Shown here in pieces: positions 16,870 through 25,446 of a stretch of 64,000 bases of DNA. Made by a program: the position numbers and the translations under genes. This DNA is from Mesorhizobium sp. WSM4306 (GTDB taxonomy: Bacteria > Pseudomonadota > Alphaproteobacteria > Rhizobiales > Rhizobiaceae). The DNA lies in assembly GCF_007003975.1 (NCBI RefSeq), contig NZ_VFTC01000030.1:1-64000 (forward strand), given 5' to 3'. The notes beneath the pieces were generated by a model. It was not told the origin of the DNA and ran no database searches. It was given only the letters and a program-made list of their open reading frames with translations. Position 1 is the first letter of the stretch, and every line of letters starts with the position of its first letter.

Positions 16870-17975
16870 CTTGAGCCGATCTCGAAGAATGGTTTGCCAA
16901 GGAGGCTCGGGTCGACATCGATGCCGAGGCCGGGTCCGTCGGGAATGCCCATATGACTGCCGGTGACCGGCGGGGCGTTTTTTGCTGTGCGCACCGTCAC
17001 CCATTCATGGAAGGCGATGGCGTGCAGCCGCCGCTCTTCCGGCGTCGACAGCGACAGATGTGCCATCGCCGCGGTATCGATCTCGGCGCCGCCCGTATCC
17101 TCGACCGTGATCATGAAGCCCAGATCGACGGCGACGTCGCGGATCTGGCGGCTCCTGGTCACGCCGCCCAGCCGCGAGATCTTCAGCGTCAGCCCATCGG
17201 CTGCGCCCAGGCGGTGAACCTCCAGCATCGCCTCGAGAGAGATCACGGATTCATCCAGCACCATCGGCTTGTCGAGCATGCGGCGCACCGACATGTTCTC
17301 CTCGATCGTCGTGCAGGGCTGCTCGAATGTGTAGTCGATGCCGCGCGTGGCATCGGCGAACTGGCGCGCCTGGTAGGGCGTCCAGCCGGCATTGGCGTCG
17401 CAGAAAATCACCGTGCCTTTCGGCACAGCGGCGGCGACTGCGCTGACGCGCTCGATATCGTCGTGCACATTGCCGCCGACCTTGACCTGCAGGCGCCGAC
17501 AGCCCTCGGCGATGATCCTCTTGGCCAGTGCCGACATCTGGTCGAGCGTGCCGTGGGTGACGACGCGGTAGGTCTCCGCCATATCGCTCTCGCGGCCGCC
17601 AAGCATGGTCACCAGCGGTACGTCGGCGGCCCGCGCCGCCAGGTCCCAGCAGGCCATGTCGAGCGCGGACTTGATGTAGGGATGGCCCTTGAAGACCGTG
17701 TCCATCAGCCGGCCGATGCCGGCGAGGCCACGCGGGTCCTGGCCGATCAGGTGCGGCGCGATCTCGACCACGCCCGCACGCGTTCCCGCCGGAAAGGCGG
17801 CCGAATAGAAATTGCCGAGCGGCGCCATCTCGCCCCAGCCGGTCACGCCGCTGTCGGAAGTGATGGCGACGATCACCGCGTCGAAGCAGTCGGCGACGCG
17901 CCCCTTGGACATGCGGTAAGGCCCGTCCACGAAGGGCTGCACGACGCGAAAAGCCTTGATGGTTTTGATCTGCAC
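16866..17975 (-). CDS. Enolase-superfamily enzyme, probable cis-3-hydroxyproline dehydratase or hydroxyproline-betaine epimerase
   Basis: A 369-residue member of the muconate lactonising subgroup. The acid/base lysines are K165 (QVKVGG) and K265 (TLKISRLGG). The Mg ligands are D193 (CDANAG), E218 (FEQPC) and D241 (VLDES). This spacing matches characterised hydroxyproline-betaine epimerases and cis-3-hydroxy-L-proline dehydratases. I chose a GTG start at 17975, where homology-like sequence (QIKTIKAFRVVQPF) begins; the frame stays open to 18056 through non-homologous residues. It follows the GntR gene and is coupled to a truncated second enolase stub. The exact substrate is uncertain. Confidence 0.78.
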   Translation of the reverse strand: MQIKTIKAFRVVQPFVDGPYRMSKGRVADCFDAVIVAITSDSGVTGWGEMAPLGNFYSAAFPAGTRAGVVEIAPHLIGQDPRGLAGIGRLMDTVFKGHPYIKSALDMACWDLAARAADVPLVTMLGGRESDMAETYRVVTHGTLDQMSALAKRIIAEGCRRLQVKVGGNVHDDIERVSAVAAAVPKGTVIFCDANAGWTPYQARQFADATRGIDYTFEQPCTTIEENMSVRRMLDKPMVLDESVISLEAMLEVHRLGAADGLTLKISRLGGVTRSRQIRDVAVDLGFMITVEDTGGAEIDTAAMAHLSLSTPEERRLHAIAFHEWVTVRTAKNAPPVTGSHMGIPDGPGLGIDVDPSLLGKPFFEIGSR

Positions 17976-18010
17976 TTTGTCTGTCCGTTGTCGCTTGGTG
18001 TTGAGGAGGG

Positions 18011-18702
18011 TCAGCCCTTCGATGTCCGCTGTTCGAGGCCGCGCGCGCATAGGCAAGCAGCTCCTCGAAATCGAGGTCGATGTGCTCGCGGGCGTGGCGC
18101 TGGGCGGCGCGCATGTCGGCGCCTTTCAAGAGCCGCACATAGGTCTCGTGGACATCCTCAGCCGGCACCGGCTCATTGCGCGCCCGCTGGTGCAGGGCAA
18201 AATACATTTGCAGCCGGCTGGTCAGCCGCTGCCAGGTTTCCAAGAGCACCGAATTGTCGGCCCACTCGTAAATCAGCCCGTGCAGTTGCAGCGCGGTTTC
18301 GATCTGGCGGGTGGTGTCGCGCGCCCGTGTCGCCTGCTTCACCGCCTCGTGGCGGCTGTCGAGTTCGTCGAAGAAGCGTTGGTCGCGCTGCTTCCAGGTG
18401 CGCTCGATGGCGAATTCGTCGAGCACCTTGTTCAGCGAATAGGCGTCGTCAATGTCCTTGGCGGTGACATCGATCACAAAAGTGCCGGCATAGGGAATGC
18501 TGGTCAGGATGCCTTCCTGCACCAGCTCGCGCATCGCCTCGCGCAATGGCGCGCGGCTGACCCGCATCTGTTCGGCGATCCTCAGCTCATTGAGTTTCTG
18601 GCCAGGCTCCAGCTGGCCGGTCAGGATCGCGCGCCTCAAGAGCGCGACGATCTCGGCCCGACGTGTCGTATCCGCGATCGGACTGAAATCCAGCTTGGCC
18701 AT
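18011..18702 (-). CDS. GntR-family (FCD) regulator with an apparent 3' frameshift
   Basis: The N-terminal winged helix (ALLRRAILTGQLEPGQKLNE, RIAEQMRVSRAPLREAMREL) is intact, followed by an FCD ligand domain (YSLNKVLDEFAIERTWKQRD, HGLIYEWADN, HARAHIDLDF-like end). As written, the frame does not stop but runs on in a wrong frame through the enolase gene to 17251. Removing one GC dinucleotide from the GCGCGCGC run at about 18040-18048 restores an end of LLAYARGLEQRTSKG and a TGA at 18011-18013, giving a normal 229-residue protein. Either a real slip in a dinucleotide tract or a sequencing error. The likely operator is 18740-18753. Confidence 0.75.
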
Positions 18703-18739
18703 GTCGCCACTCCAGTGAGAGCCGGAAACAAGACAAGCA

Positions 18740-18753
18740 GATTGTCGACAATC
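18740..18753. promoter_or_regulatory. GntR-type operator palindrome
   Basis: A perfect 14-bp palindrome, GATTGTCGACAATC, 37 bp before the gntR start. It fits the TTGT-N2-ACAA form bound by many FCD-type GntR regulators, so autoregulation of gntR and the enolase gene is likely. Confidence 0.7.
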
Positions 18754-18809
18754 CTACAAGAGGCCATTTCTGCATTCTTCCAGCCGGACGGCGTGTCAGC
18801 CTTTTGGCC

Positions 18810-19598
18810 TCATGCCGCCCGACCGTAGAAGCCGACCCGCTCTTCTGGGCTGAACATCACACCTGGTTTCTCATAGTAGGAAAACACCGCGATCATCCGC
18901 TCGCGCTCGCCCTGGACCGTGGTGACGCGATGCGCGGTGTTCTTGCCGCGGAACACGTTGAGCGTGCCGGGCTTCACGCGCAGGATCTTGGCCTCGGGAT
19001 CACGGCCTTCGAGCAGTTTTGCGACGCCGTCATAGTTGGGATTGTCGTCGGATCGCAGATCGGTGCGGTACTCGAAATCGCCGCCGCGCTCCGGCGCCTG
19101 CAGCAGAAGCGTGGTGGTGAATTCCGAGCGGTCGAAATGCCAGTTCAGCGCCTCGCCGGCGCGATAGGCCATGATATTGGTGCGCGCCAGTGGATCCTGC
19201 ATGACATGCAGTCTGGCCTTGCCCATCGCTGCCGCCAGGAAGCGTAGCAGCGGCTCATATTCGTAGATGGCAAGCACGGTGCTGCCCGGGATCTGGTCGG
19301 CGCAGACCGTATGGCTGATGGTTTCGACCTTGCGCAGCGCCGGATGATCCGGAGCGAGTTCGGGAAGGTCCGGCTTAAAGTAGATGTTGTGCATGCGCTT
19401 GTGCACATGCGAGCGCGCCGCCATCACCGGCTGGATTTCGCCGACCGCCTTCTCGGCGACGCCTGGGCGCAGAAACCCTTCGAGATTGAACATGCCGTCG
19501 GCTTCGAGCGCCGCAACGGAGGTGTCCACCAGGCGCTGCCATTCGGGGCTGCCTTCGCGGTCGAGCGGGTAGCGGTCGAGATCGAGAATGTCTTTCAT
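18810..19598 (-). CDS. Fe(II)/2-oxoglutarate oxygenase, BesD/HalD-like but with a hydroxylase triad
   Basis: A 262-residue cytosolic oxygenase. The iron site is visible as H154-F-D156 (NWHFDRSEF) and H223 (NTAHRVTTVQG), with arginines R232 and R234 as candidates for 2-oxoglutarate binding. Length and motif spacing resemble the BesD/HalD group that acts on free amino acids. In true halogenases of that group the Asp is replaced by Gly; here Asp is present, so hydroxylation is expected. I start at M 19598 (MKDILDLDRYPLD); an upstream extension to 19652 is not family-like. It diverges from a LysR gene 100 bp away and precedes gntR-enolase in the same direction. The substrate is unknown. Confidence 0.72.
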   Translation of the reverse strand: MKDILDLDRYPLDREGSPEWQRLVDTSVAALEADGMFNLEGFLRPGVAEKAVGEIQPVMAARSHVHKRMHNIYFKPDLPELAPDHPALRKVETISHTVCADQIPGSTVLAIYEYEPLLRFLAAAMGKARLHVMQDPLARTNIMAYRAGEALNWHFDRSEFTTTLLLQAPERGGDFEYRTDLRSDDNPNYDGVAKLLEGRDPEAKILRVKPGTLNVFRGKNTAHRVTTVQGERERMIAVFSYYEKPGVMFSPEERVGFYGRAA

Positions 19599-19698
19599 CG
19601 TCAAATGCTCCGGTTTCGAAAGCAGAAGACGACAAAAAAATCTTTCTCTCAACGCGGAAAATTATTAGGGTTGCACAAGAAAATATTGAGGAAGCGAT

Positions 19699-20610
19699 AT
19701 GGAGAAGCTCCCGCCTTTGAACGCCGTACGGGCTTTCGAGGTCGCTGCGCGCGCCGGCTCCTTCACGCTCGCCGCCACCGAACTTGGCGTCTCCTCGGCT
19801 GCGGTCAGCCAGCAGATCCGCAACCTCGAAAGCTGGTTCGGCAAGCAGCTCTTCGTGCGCAACGGCAACCGCATCACGCTGACCGATGCCGGCCATGCCA
19901 TCTACCCGCAGACGGCTCGCGCCCTTGGCGACATAGCGGCGGTCGGCCGGCGCATGCTGGAAGGCGGCGTGCGGCCGCGCCTGGTCGTCAGCGTGCCGTT
20001 CTCGCTGGCCGAATTGTGGCTGGCGCCGCGACTGGCGGAGTTGCTTGACGGCTTCCCGCAAATGGCAATCGATATCCGCGTCGAGGACGATCCGGTCGAT
20101 GTCATGCGCCAGAGCATCGACCTGCGCATCTCCTATGGCGACTATCACTATCCGGCGCTGCGCATGGTGCGGCTCGTGCATGACGAGGTGCTGCCGGTCG
20201 CGTCGCCCGATTTCCTGCAGCGCCACGGTAACCTCCTGGCGGATATGCATGAGAGCCAGTTCATCCACACCAACTGGGGGCCGAACTACGCCTCGCATCC
20301 AAGCTGGGCGGAGTGGTTCGCGGCGGCGGGCGGCAATCGTGCGCCGGACCCTTCGCACGGCCGCCGCGTCGGCCTGTCCAGCCTGGCGATATCGGCGGCG
20401 AGGCTGGGGCTGGGGGTCGCACTTGGCCAGAGGGCGATGGCTGATGCCGATCTCGAAGCCGGTCGCCTGATCGCGCTCTCGCCAGTCTGCGTACGGCTCG
20501 GTCAGCCCTATTGCGCCTTCATGCTGCCGGCGAAAGCCGAACGCGCCGACATTGCCGGGCTTGTTGCGCTGCTCGGAGCAATTCCAGGAAAAGTGCACGG
20601 CGCTCCATAA
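19699..20610 (+). CDS. LysR-family regulator (GcvA-like)
   Basis: A 303-residue LysR protein. The N-terminal HTH is clear (LNAVRAFEVAARAGSFTLAA, ELGVSSAAVSQQIRNLE, LFVRNGNRITLTDAG). The C-terminal effector domain has the GcvA-type pattern (DLRISYGDYHYPALR, LSSLAISAARLGLGVALGQ). It diverges from the oxygenase gene; the AT-rich 100-bp gap presumably contains its binding site. It is the natural candidate to control the oxygenase. Confidence 0.85.
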   Translation: MEKLPPLNAVRAFEVAARAGSFTLAATELGVSSAAVSQQIRNLESWFGKQLFVRNGNRITLTDAGHAIYPQTARALGDIAAVGRRMLEGGVRPRLVVSVPFSLAELWLAPRLAELLDGFPQMAIDIRVEDDPVDVMRQSIDLRISYGDYHYPALRMVRLVHDEVLPVASPDFLQRHGNLLADMHESQFIHTNWGPNYASHPSWAEWFAAAGGNRAPDPSHGRRVGLSSLAISAARLGLGVALGQRAMADADLEAGRLIALSPVCVRLGQPYCAFMLPAKAERADIAGLVALLGAIPGKVHGAP

Positions 20611-20645
20611 AAAACGGCGCCCTCGGCGTGGGTGCCGAGGGCGCC
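20609..20645 (-). terminator. Intrinsic terminator for the efflux operon
   Basis: A perfect 12-bp GC-rich stem (GGCGCCCTCGGC and complement) with a GTGGGT loop. On the minus strand it is followed by a T-run, 26 bp after the membrane-fusion gene stop. It may also serve the convergent LysR gene. Confidence 0.8.
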
Positions 20646-20670
20646 ACAGAACCGGGGCTGATGGGGGTTA

Positions 20671-21837
20671 TCAGCTGGCCGGTTTTTCCTGAGGCAATGG
20701 CGAGATCGGCATTCCTGGTCCGATCTTCTGCAGATTGCCCGTTATCACCTGGTCGCCTTCGGCGACGCCGGTCAGCACGGCCACCAGATCGCCGCTGTTC
20801 GCGCCAAGCGTGACGATGCGCTGGTCGACCGTGTTGCCCTTGCCGACGACATAGACATATTTGCCGAGCTGGCTCGAACCCAGCGCCACTTGCGGAACCA
20901 TCAGCGCGTCGGGCAGCTGCTTGATGTGCAGCCGCACGCGGACATACTGGCCCGGCAGCAGCGAGAACTTCGCATTGCCGATGGTGGCGCGCGCCGTGAT
21001 CGTGCCGGTCGAGTGGTCGACCGTGTTGTCGATGAAGGTGAGTTCGCCCTTCTGGCTGGCCTCGGTCTCGCCGGGCAGCAGCACCTCGACCTCGATCGGG
21101 CCGGCCGCGCGGGCCTGCTCGATTTCGGCCAGGTCCGTCTCGCTCGGATTGAAGGTGACATAGATCGGGTCGAGCTGCACCAGCGTGTTCAGCACCGTGC
21201 CGGCAACGCTGACCAGCGTACCGACGGATGCCTGGTTGCGGCCGACGCGGCCTGCGAACGGGGCGTGGATTTCGGCATAGCTCAAATTGAGCTCGGCCGT
21301 CCGCGCCGCCGCCTGGTTGACGGCCAGCGACGCCTCGGCCTGGCGCAAGGTGCTGGTGCGTTGGTCGAACCCGTCCTTGGCGAGGTAACCGCTCTTGGCG
21401 AGCTCGGAGCCGCGGCCGAGATTGGAACGCGCATAGTCGAGGCTCGCCTGGTCGCGCTGCACCTCGGCCTTGGCCTGGTCGAGAGCCGCCTTGAAGTCGT
21501 CGGGCGAGATCCTGTAGAGCAGGTCGCCTTTGCGCACATCCGCGCCGTCCTCAGCCGTCTGTTCGTCAAGATAGCCGGGCACCCGGGCCTGCAGCGTGAC
21601 GCTGCGGATCGCCTCGATCCGGGCGGCGTAGTCGAGATAGATCGGGATCGTCTTCTTGACCACGCTCGCCACCGGCACCGGCATGACGAATGCCGCCGGC
21701 GCGGGCGTCGCTGCCGCCGTGCCGGCATTGAGGCTGAGATTGCCCATATCGAGGAAGTGAACGCTCGCCACCGAGATCGCCCCCAGGGCGACGGCCGTTC
21801 CCAAAGCTATTTTCCATTTACGCATTTTGGTCTCCAA
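20671..21837 (-). CDS. RND efflux periplasmic adaptor (membrane fusion protein)
   Basis: A 388-residue adaptor of the AcrA/MexA/MexE type that links the inner-membrane pump to an outer-membrane channel. An N-terminal membrane anchor or signal (about residues 8-30) is followed by the lipoyl half-motifs (ARVPGYLDEQTAEDGADVRKGDLL, AEIHAPFAGRVGR), a coiled-coil hairpin between them (ALDQAKAEVQRDQASLDYARSN), and beta-barrel and membrane-proximal domains (TGTITARATIGN, LPGQYVRVRL). It starts 2 bp after the RND gene stop. No TolC-type gene is in the window, so the channel must be encoded elsewhere. Confidence 0.9.
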   Translation of the reverse strand: METKMRKWKIALGTAVALGAISVASVHFLDMGNLSLNAGTAAATPAPAAFVMPVPVASVVKKTIPIYLDYAARIEAIRSVTLQARVPGYLDEQTAEDGADVRKGDLLYRISPDDFKAALDQAKAEVQRDQASLDYARSNLGRGSELAKSGYLAKDGFDQRTSTLRQAEASLAVNQAAARTAELNLSYAEIHAPFAGRVGRNQASVGTLVSVAGTVLNTLVQLDPIYVTFNPSETDLAEIEQARAAGPIEVEVLLPGETEASQKGELTFIDNTVDHSTGTITARATIGNAKFSLLPGQYVRVRLHIKQLPDALMVPQVALGSSQLGKYVYVVGKGNTVDQRIVTLGANSGDLVAVLTGVAEGDQVITGNLQKIGPGMPISPLPQEKPAS

Positions 21838-21839
21838 TT

Positions 21840-24800
21840 CTATTCGGCTGCTTCGGCCAGTCGCACGAGCGCTGGGTCGGCAGTCGGTTCATTGTTGTCC
21901 TGGCCACTGTGGTCCTGGTCATGGGCGGCGGGTTCGCTGCGCTCGCGGCCTTCGCGCAGCCGTTCGATGACTGCGTAGAAGACTGGCACGAACACCAGCG
22001 ACAGAATGGTCGCGGCGACCATGCCGCCGAAGACGGTGGTGCCGATCGACTGCCGGCTTGCCGCACCAGCACCTGTCGCAAACATCAGCGGCAGCACGCC
22101 GAGGATGAAGGCGAAGGCCGTCATCAGGATCGGCCGCAGCCGCAGCCGCGCGGCTTCCATCGCCGCGTCGACGATGCTCAGGCCTTCCTCGCGCCGCCGC
22201 CTTGCGAACTCGACGATCAGGATCGCGTTCTTGGCCGCCAGGCCAATCAGCATGACGAAGCCGATCTGCGAGTAGACGTCGATCTGCATGCCGCGCAGGA
22301 ACAGGGCTGCGAAGGCGCCGAACAGGGCCAGTGGCACCGCCAGCAGCACCATGAACGGCATCGCCCAGCTCTCATACTGCATCGCCAGGATCAGGAAGAC
22401 GAAGACGATGGCGAGGCCGAAGACGACCGACGCGATCGATCCTGCCTTGAGCTCCTGGAAGGTGATGCCGGTCCATTCGAAACCGAAATCCCTGGGCAGC
22501 GCGGTGGCAGCGGCCCGCTCCATCGCGGCGACCGCCTGGCCCGACGAGAAGCCGGGGGCTGCGCCGCCGTTGATCGTGGCCGAGGCGTTGTTGTTGTAGT
22601 GCGGCACGGTTTCCGGGCCGACGAACGGCACCAGCTTGCCCAGTGTCGAGAGCGGCACCATGCCGCCGGACGCATTGCGCACATAGAGCCTCGAAATGTC
22701 GGCGGCACCCGCGCGTGCATCCTTGTCGGCTTGGATGGTCACCCGGAAGGTGCGGCCGAACAGGTTGAAGTCGTTGACGTAGAGCGAGCCGAGATAGATC
22801 TGCAGCGTGTTGAAGACATCGGGCAGGTTGAGGCCGAGCAGTTTGGCCTTGCTGCGGTCGAGGTCGTAGTTGAACTGCGGCGTCGAGGTCGAGAACGGCG
22901 AGAACAGCTGCTGCGGATTGATTTCCGGCTGCTTGCGCGCCTCGGCGATCACGGCTTGCGTCGCGTCGTTGAGGGCTGAGCTGCCGCGTCCGGTGAGATC
23001 CTCGACGACGAATTCGAAGCCGCCCGTGGTGCCGATACCCGGGATGGAAGGCGGATCGAAGGACAGCGCGAAGGCTTCCGGAATCTGCATCAGCTTGCCG
23101 CGCACGTCGGCGACGAGTTTCGACGCACTCTGGTCGGGGCCACGCTCCTCCCAGGGCTTGAGGATGGCGAACTCGACCGCCGAGTTCGACTGCGCAGCAC
23201 TGGTCAGGAAGTTCAGCCCGCTGATCGAGCCGACGATGTCGACACCGGGCGTCGCTTGCAATATGTCGCGCGCTTTCTGCGCCACCGCGTCGGTGCGTTC
23301 CAGCGACGCGCCGTCAGGCAGCTGGATGACGACGAAGAAGTAGCCCTGGTCCTCGACCGGAAGGAAGGTCGAAGGCAGCTTCTGCCAGACGAAGTAGGTC
23401 GCGACCAGTCCGGCTGCGAACAGGCCAAGCATGATCCAGCGCAGCCGGATGAGGATGCGCACGCCGTGGGCGTAGAGATGCGAGAGCTTGTCGAAGCCGC
23501 TATTGAACCAGCGGAAAGGCGCGAATTGCGTCTCGCCGCGATGGCGCAGGAAGGCGGCACTGAGCGCCGGACTGAGCGTCAGCGAATTGAAGGCGGAGAT
23601 GCCGACCGAAATCGCCACCGTCAGCGCGAACTGGTTGTAAAGCTTGCCGGAGACGCCGGGAATGAAGGCGACAGGCACGAAGACGGCCATCAGCACCGCG
23701 GTGGTGGCGATGATCGGTCCGGTGACCTCGGCCATCGCGGCCTTGGTCGCCGCCAGCGGTTTCAGCCCGGCCTCCAATTGTCGTTCGACATTTTCCACCA
23801 CCACGATGGCGTCGTCGACGACGAGGCCGATGGCCAGCACCATGCCGAGCAGAGAGAGCATGTTGAGCGAGAAGCCGAGCATCTCCATGACGACCATCGT
23901 CGCCACCAGCGACACCGGAATGGCGATGGTCGGAATGATCGTGGTGCGCCAGCTCTGCAGGAAGATGAACACCACGGCCACCACCAGCACCAGCGCTTCG
24001 CCGAGCGTGATCAGAACGTCATGCATCGAGGCCGAGACGAAGCGCGTCGTGTCGTAGTGCATGGCATAGGAGACGCCCTTGGGGAAACGGGCCGACAGCT
24101 CCTGCATCTTGTCCTTGACGCGCTGCTGCAGATCGAGCGCGTTGGAACCGGGCATTTGGTAGACGGCGAGCACCACGGTCGGGTCCTTGCCGAAGAAGGC
24201 CGACGACGAATATTGCAACGCACCAAGCTCGATGCGGGCGACGTCGCGCAGCCGCACCAGCGAACCGGTGTCCGTATTGGCGCGCACGACGATGTCGCCG
24301 AACTCCTTCGGGTCGCTCAGGCGGCCGACGGCGTTGACCTGCATTTCGAAGGCGGTGCCGGCGGGCGCCGGCGACTGGCCGATCTTGCCGGCTGCCACCT
24401 GGACGTTCTGTTCCGAAATGGCATTCTGGACGTCGACCGCGGTGATGCCGAGATTGGCGAGTTTGTCAGGGTCGAGCCAGACGCGCATCGAATAGCGCCG
24501 TTCGCCGAAGATCTGCACATCGCCGACGCCGGGCAGGCGCTTCAGCGGATCGACGACCTGCAGATAGGCCAGGTTGCTCAGCGCCACCGGATCGACCGAA
24601 CTGTCGGGCGAGGTCAGGTTGACGATGAGGACGAAATTCGGATTCTGCTTCTTGATCGTCACACCACCCTGGTTGACGATCGCCGGCAGCGACGAGGCGG
24701 CTTGCGAGACGCGGTTCTGCACGTCGACGGCCGCGGTGCTCAGCGGATAGCCGACATCGAAGGTGATGGTGATGGTCGAGGAGCCGTCATTGGAGCTCGA

Positions 24801-25049
24801 CGACGACATGTAGGTCATGCCTTCCACGCCGTTGATCTGCTGCTCCAGCGGCGTCGTCACTGTATCGGCGACCACTTGCGCGCTGGCGCCCGGATAGTGG
24901 GCGCTGACCACCACCTGCGGCGGTGTGATGTCGGGAAACTGCGAGACCGGCAGCAGGAAATAACAAATCGTCCCGGCGAGCACCATGATGATGGCGATCG
25001 CCGAGGCGAAGATCGGACGATGGATGAAAAAGTTTACCACGACACGCAA
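21840..25049 (-). CDS. RND efflux transporter (AcrB/MexF type)
   Basis: A 1069-residue proton-driven multidrug exporter of the HAE1 family, full length. Visible: N-terminal TM (FFIHRPIFASAIAIIMVLAG), the first periplasmic porter region (YPGASAQVVADTVTTPLEQQ), TM4 proton-relay aspartates in GLVVDDAIVVVENVE, and the second half with GLAAKNAILIVEFARRRREE. The start is ambiguous: TTG at 25049 or GTG at 25040; the GTG gives M-V-N-F-F-I-H-R-P and a better spaced AGAGG. The pump gene precedes the adaptor, the reverse of the common order. The ribosome site lies inside an 18-bp tandem duplication. Confidence 0.92.
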   Translation of the reverse strand: MRVVVNFFIHRPIFASAIAIIMVLAGTICYFLLPVSQFPDITPPQVVVSAHYPGASAQVVADTVTTPLEQQINGVEGMTYMSSSSSNDGSSTITITFDVGYPLSTAAVDVQNRVSQAASSLPAIVNQGGVTIKKQNPNFVLIVNLTSPDSSVDPVALSNLAYLQVVDPLKRLPGVGDVQIFGERRYSMRVWLDPDKLANLGITAVDVQNAISEQNVQVAAGKIGQSPAPAGTAFEMQVNAVGRLSDPKEFGDIVVRANTDTGSLVRLRDVARIELGALQYSSSAFFGKDPTVVLAVYQMPGSNALDLQQRVKDKMQELSARFPKGVSYAMHYDTTRFVSASMHDVLITLGEALVLVVAVVFIFLQSWRTTIIPTIAIPVSLVATMVVMEMLGFSLNMLSLLGMVLAIGLVVDDAIVVVENVERQLEAGLKPLAATKAAMAEVTGPIIATTAVLMAVFVPVAFIPGVSGKLYNQFALTVAISVGISAFNSLTLSPALSAAFLRHRGETQFAPFRWFNSGFDKLSHLYAHGVRILIRLRWIMLGLFAAGLVATYFVWQKLPSTFLPVEDQGYFFVVIQLPDGASLERTDAVAQKARDILQATPGVDIVGSISGLNFLTSAAQSNSAVEFAILKPWEERGPDQSASKLVADVRGKLMQIPEAFALSFDPPSIPGIGTTGGFEFVVEDLTGRGSSALNDATQAVIAEARKQPEINPQQLFSPFSTSTPQFNYDLDRSKAKLLGLNLPDVFNTLQIYLGSLYVNDFNLFGRTFRVTIQADKDARAGAADISRLYVRNASGGMVPLSTLGKLVPFVGPETVPHYNNNASATINGGAAPGFSSGQAVAAMERAAATALPRDFGFEWTGITFQELKAGSIASVVFGLAIVFVFLILAMQYESWAMPFMVLLAVPLALFGAFAALFLRGMQIDVYSQIGFVMLIGLAAKNAILIVEFARRRREEGLSIVDAAMEAARLRLRPILMTAFAFILGVLPLMFATGAGAASRQSIGTTVFGGMVAATILSLVFVPVFYAVIERLREGRERSEPAAHDQDHSGQDNNEPTADPALVRLAEAAE

Positions 25050-25294
25050 GCCTCTTTAAATGAATGGGCCTCTTTAAATGAATGGTCAGACCGGGACAGC
25101 CGCCGGCTGCGCGCCGAACCCGGGTCCTGCAAAAAATACGAAGACGGCGCCGCGCCGCTGAGGCCCTGCTCATCGGCCACGGTCCTCAGCATCGCTTCGA
25201 AGGCGCGCGGGTTGACGCGGTCCGCCTTCATCACCAGCCGGATCATCGGATCCCGGATGGCTTCATCGATGGTCAAATCCTTGCGCTGCGACAT
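25034..25294 (-). CDS. Small conserved protein upstream of the RND pump
   Basis: An 86-residue frame whose first 45 residues look conserved (MSQRKDLTIDEAIRDPMIRL, VMKADRVNPRAFEAMLRTVA). I recognise this as a small rhizobial hypothetical protein without known function. The tail is Ser/Arg-rich and ends in a duplicated HSFKEA block caused by an 18-bp tandem repeat, overlapping the RND start by 15 bp. A longer frame to 25387 lacks support. Translational coupling to the pump is likely. Confidence 0.6.
   Translation of the reverse strand: MSQRKDLTIDEAIRDPMIRLVMKADRVNPRAFEAMLRTVADEQGLSGAAPSSYFLQDPGSARSRRLSRSDHSFKEAHSFKEACVSW
25050..25085. repeat. 18-bp perfect tandem duplication over the RND ribosome site
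   Basis: Two adjacent copies of GCCTCTTTAAATGAATGG (25050-25067 and 25068-25085). On the minus strand each copy contains AAAGAGG, the likely Shine-Dalgarno of the RND gene. Being a multiple of three, it keeps the upstream small gene in frame (HSFKEA twice). Confidence 0.85.
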
Positions 25295-25446
25295 TGGAGC
25301 GTCTCCATTCCAGCGATTCGCATCGGATGATCGCGAACCGGTTTTCATCTCTTCACCGGCCGGAGCCGCATGAACCGCAATTTTCACCCTTTGTGACCTG
25401 GCAGGACCAGTTCACGGCCTTGTTATTGACGGAAGGCTACATAGGT

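Noticed and set aside
17251..18702. A 483-residue GntR fusion protein
   Set aside because: After residue about 225 the frame reads the enolase gene out of frame; a 2-bp slip explains it better than a real fusion.
18810..19598. Reading the oxygenase as a halogenase
   Set aside because: The metal-binding Asp is present (H-F-D), whereas halogenases of this group have Gly or Ala there.
23256..25373. A 705-codon plus-strand open frame opposite the RND pump
   Set aside because: It is the antisense shadow of a high-GC gene: rich in Arg, His, Asp and Gln, no domain, no ribosome site, and the opposite frame is a full-length AcrB-type protein.
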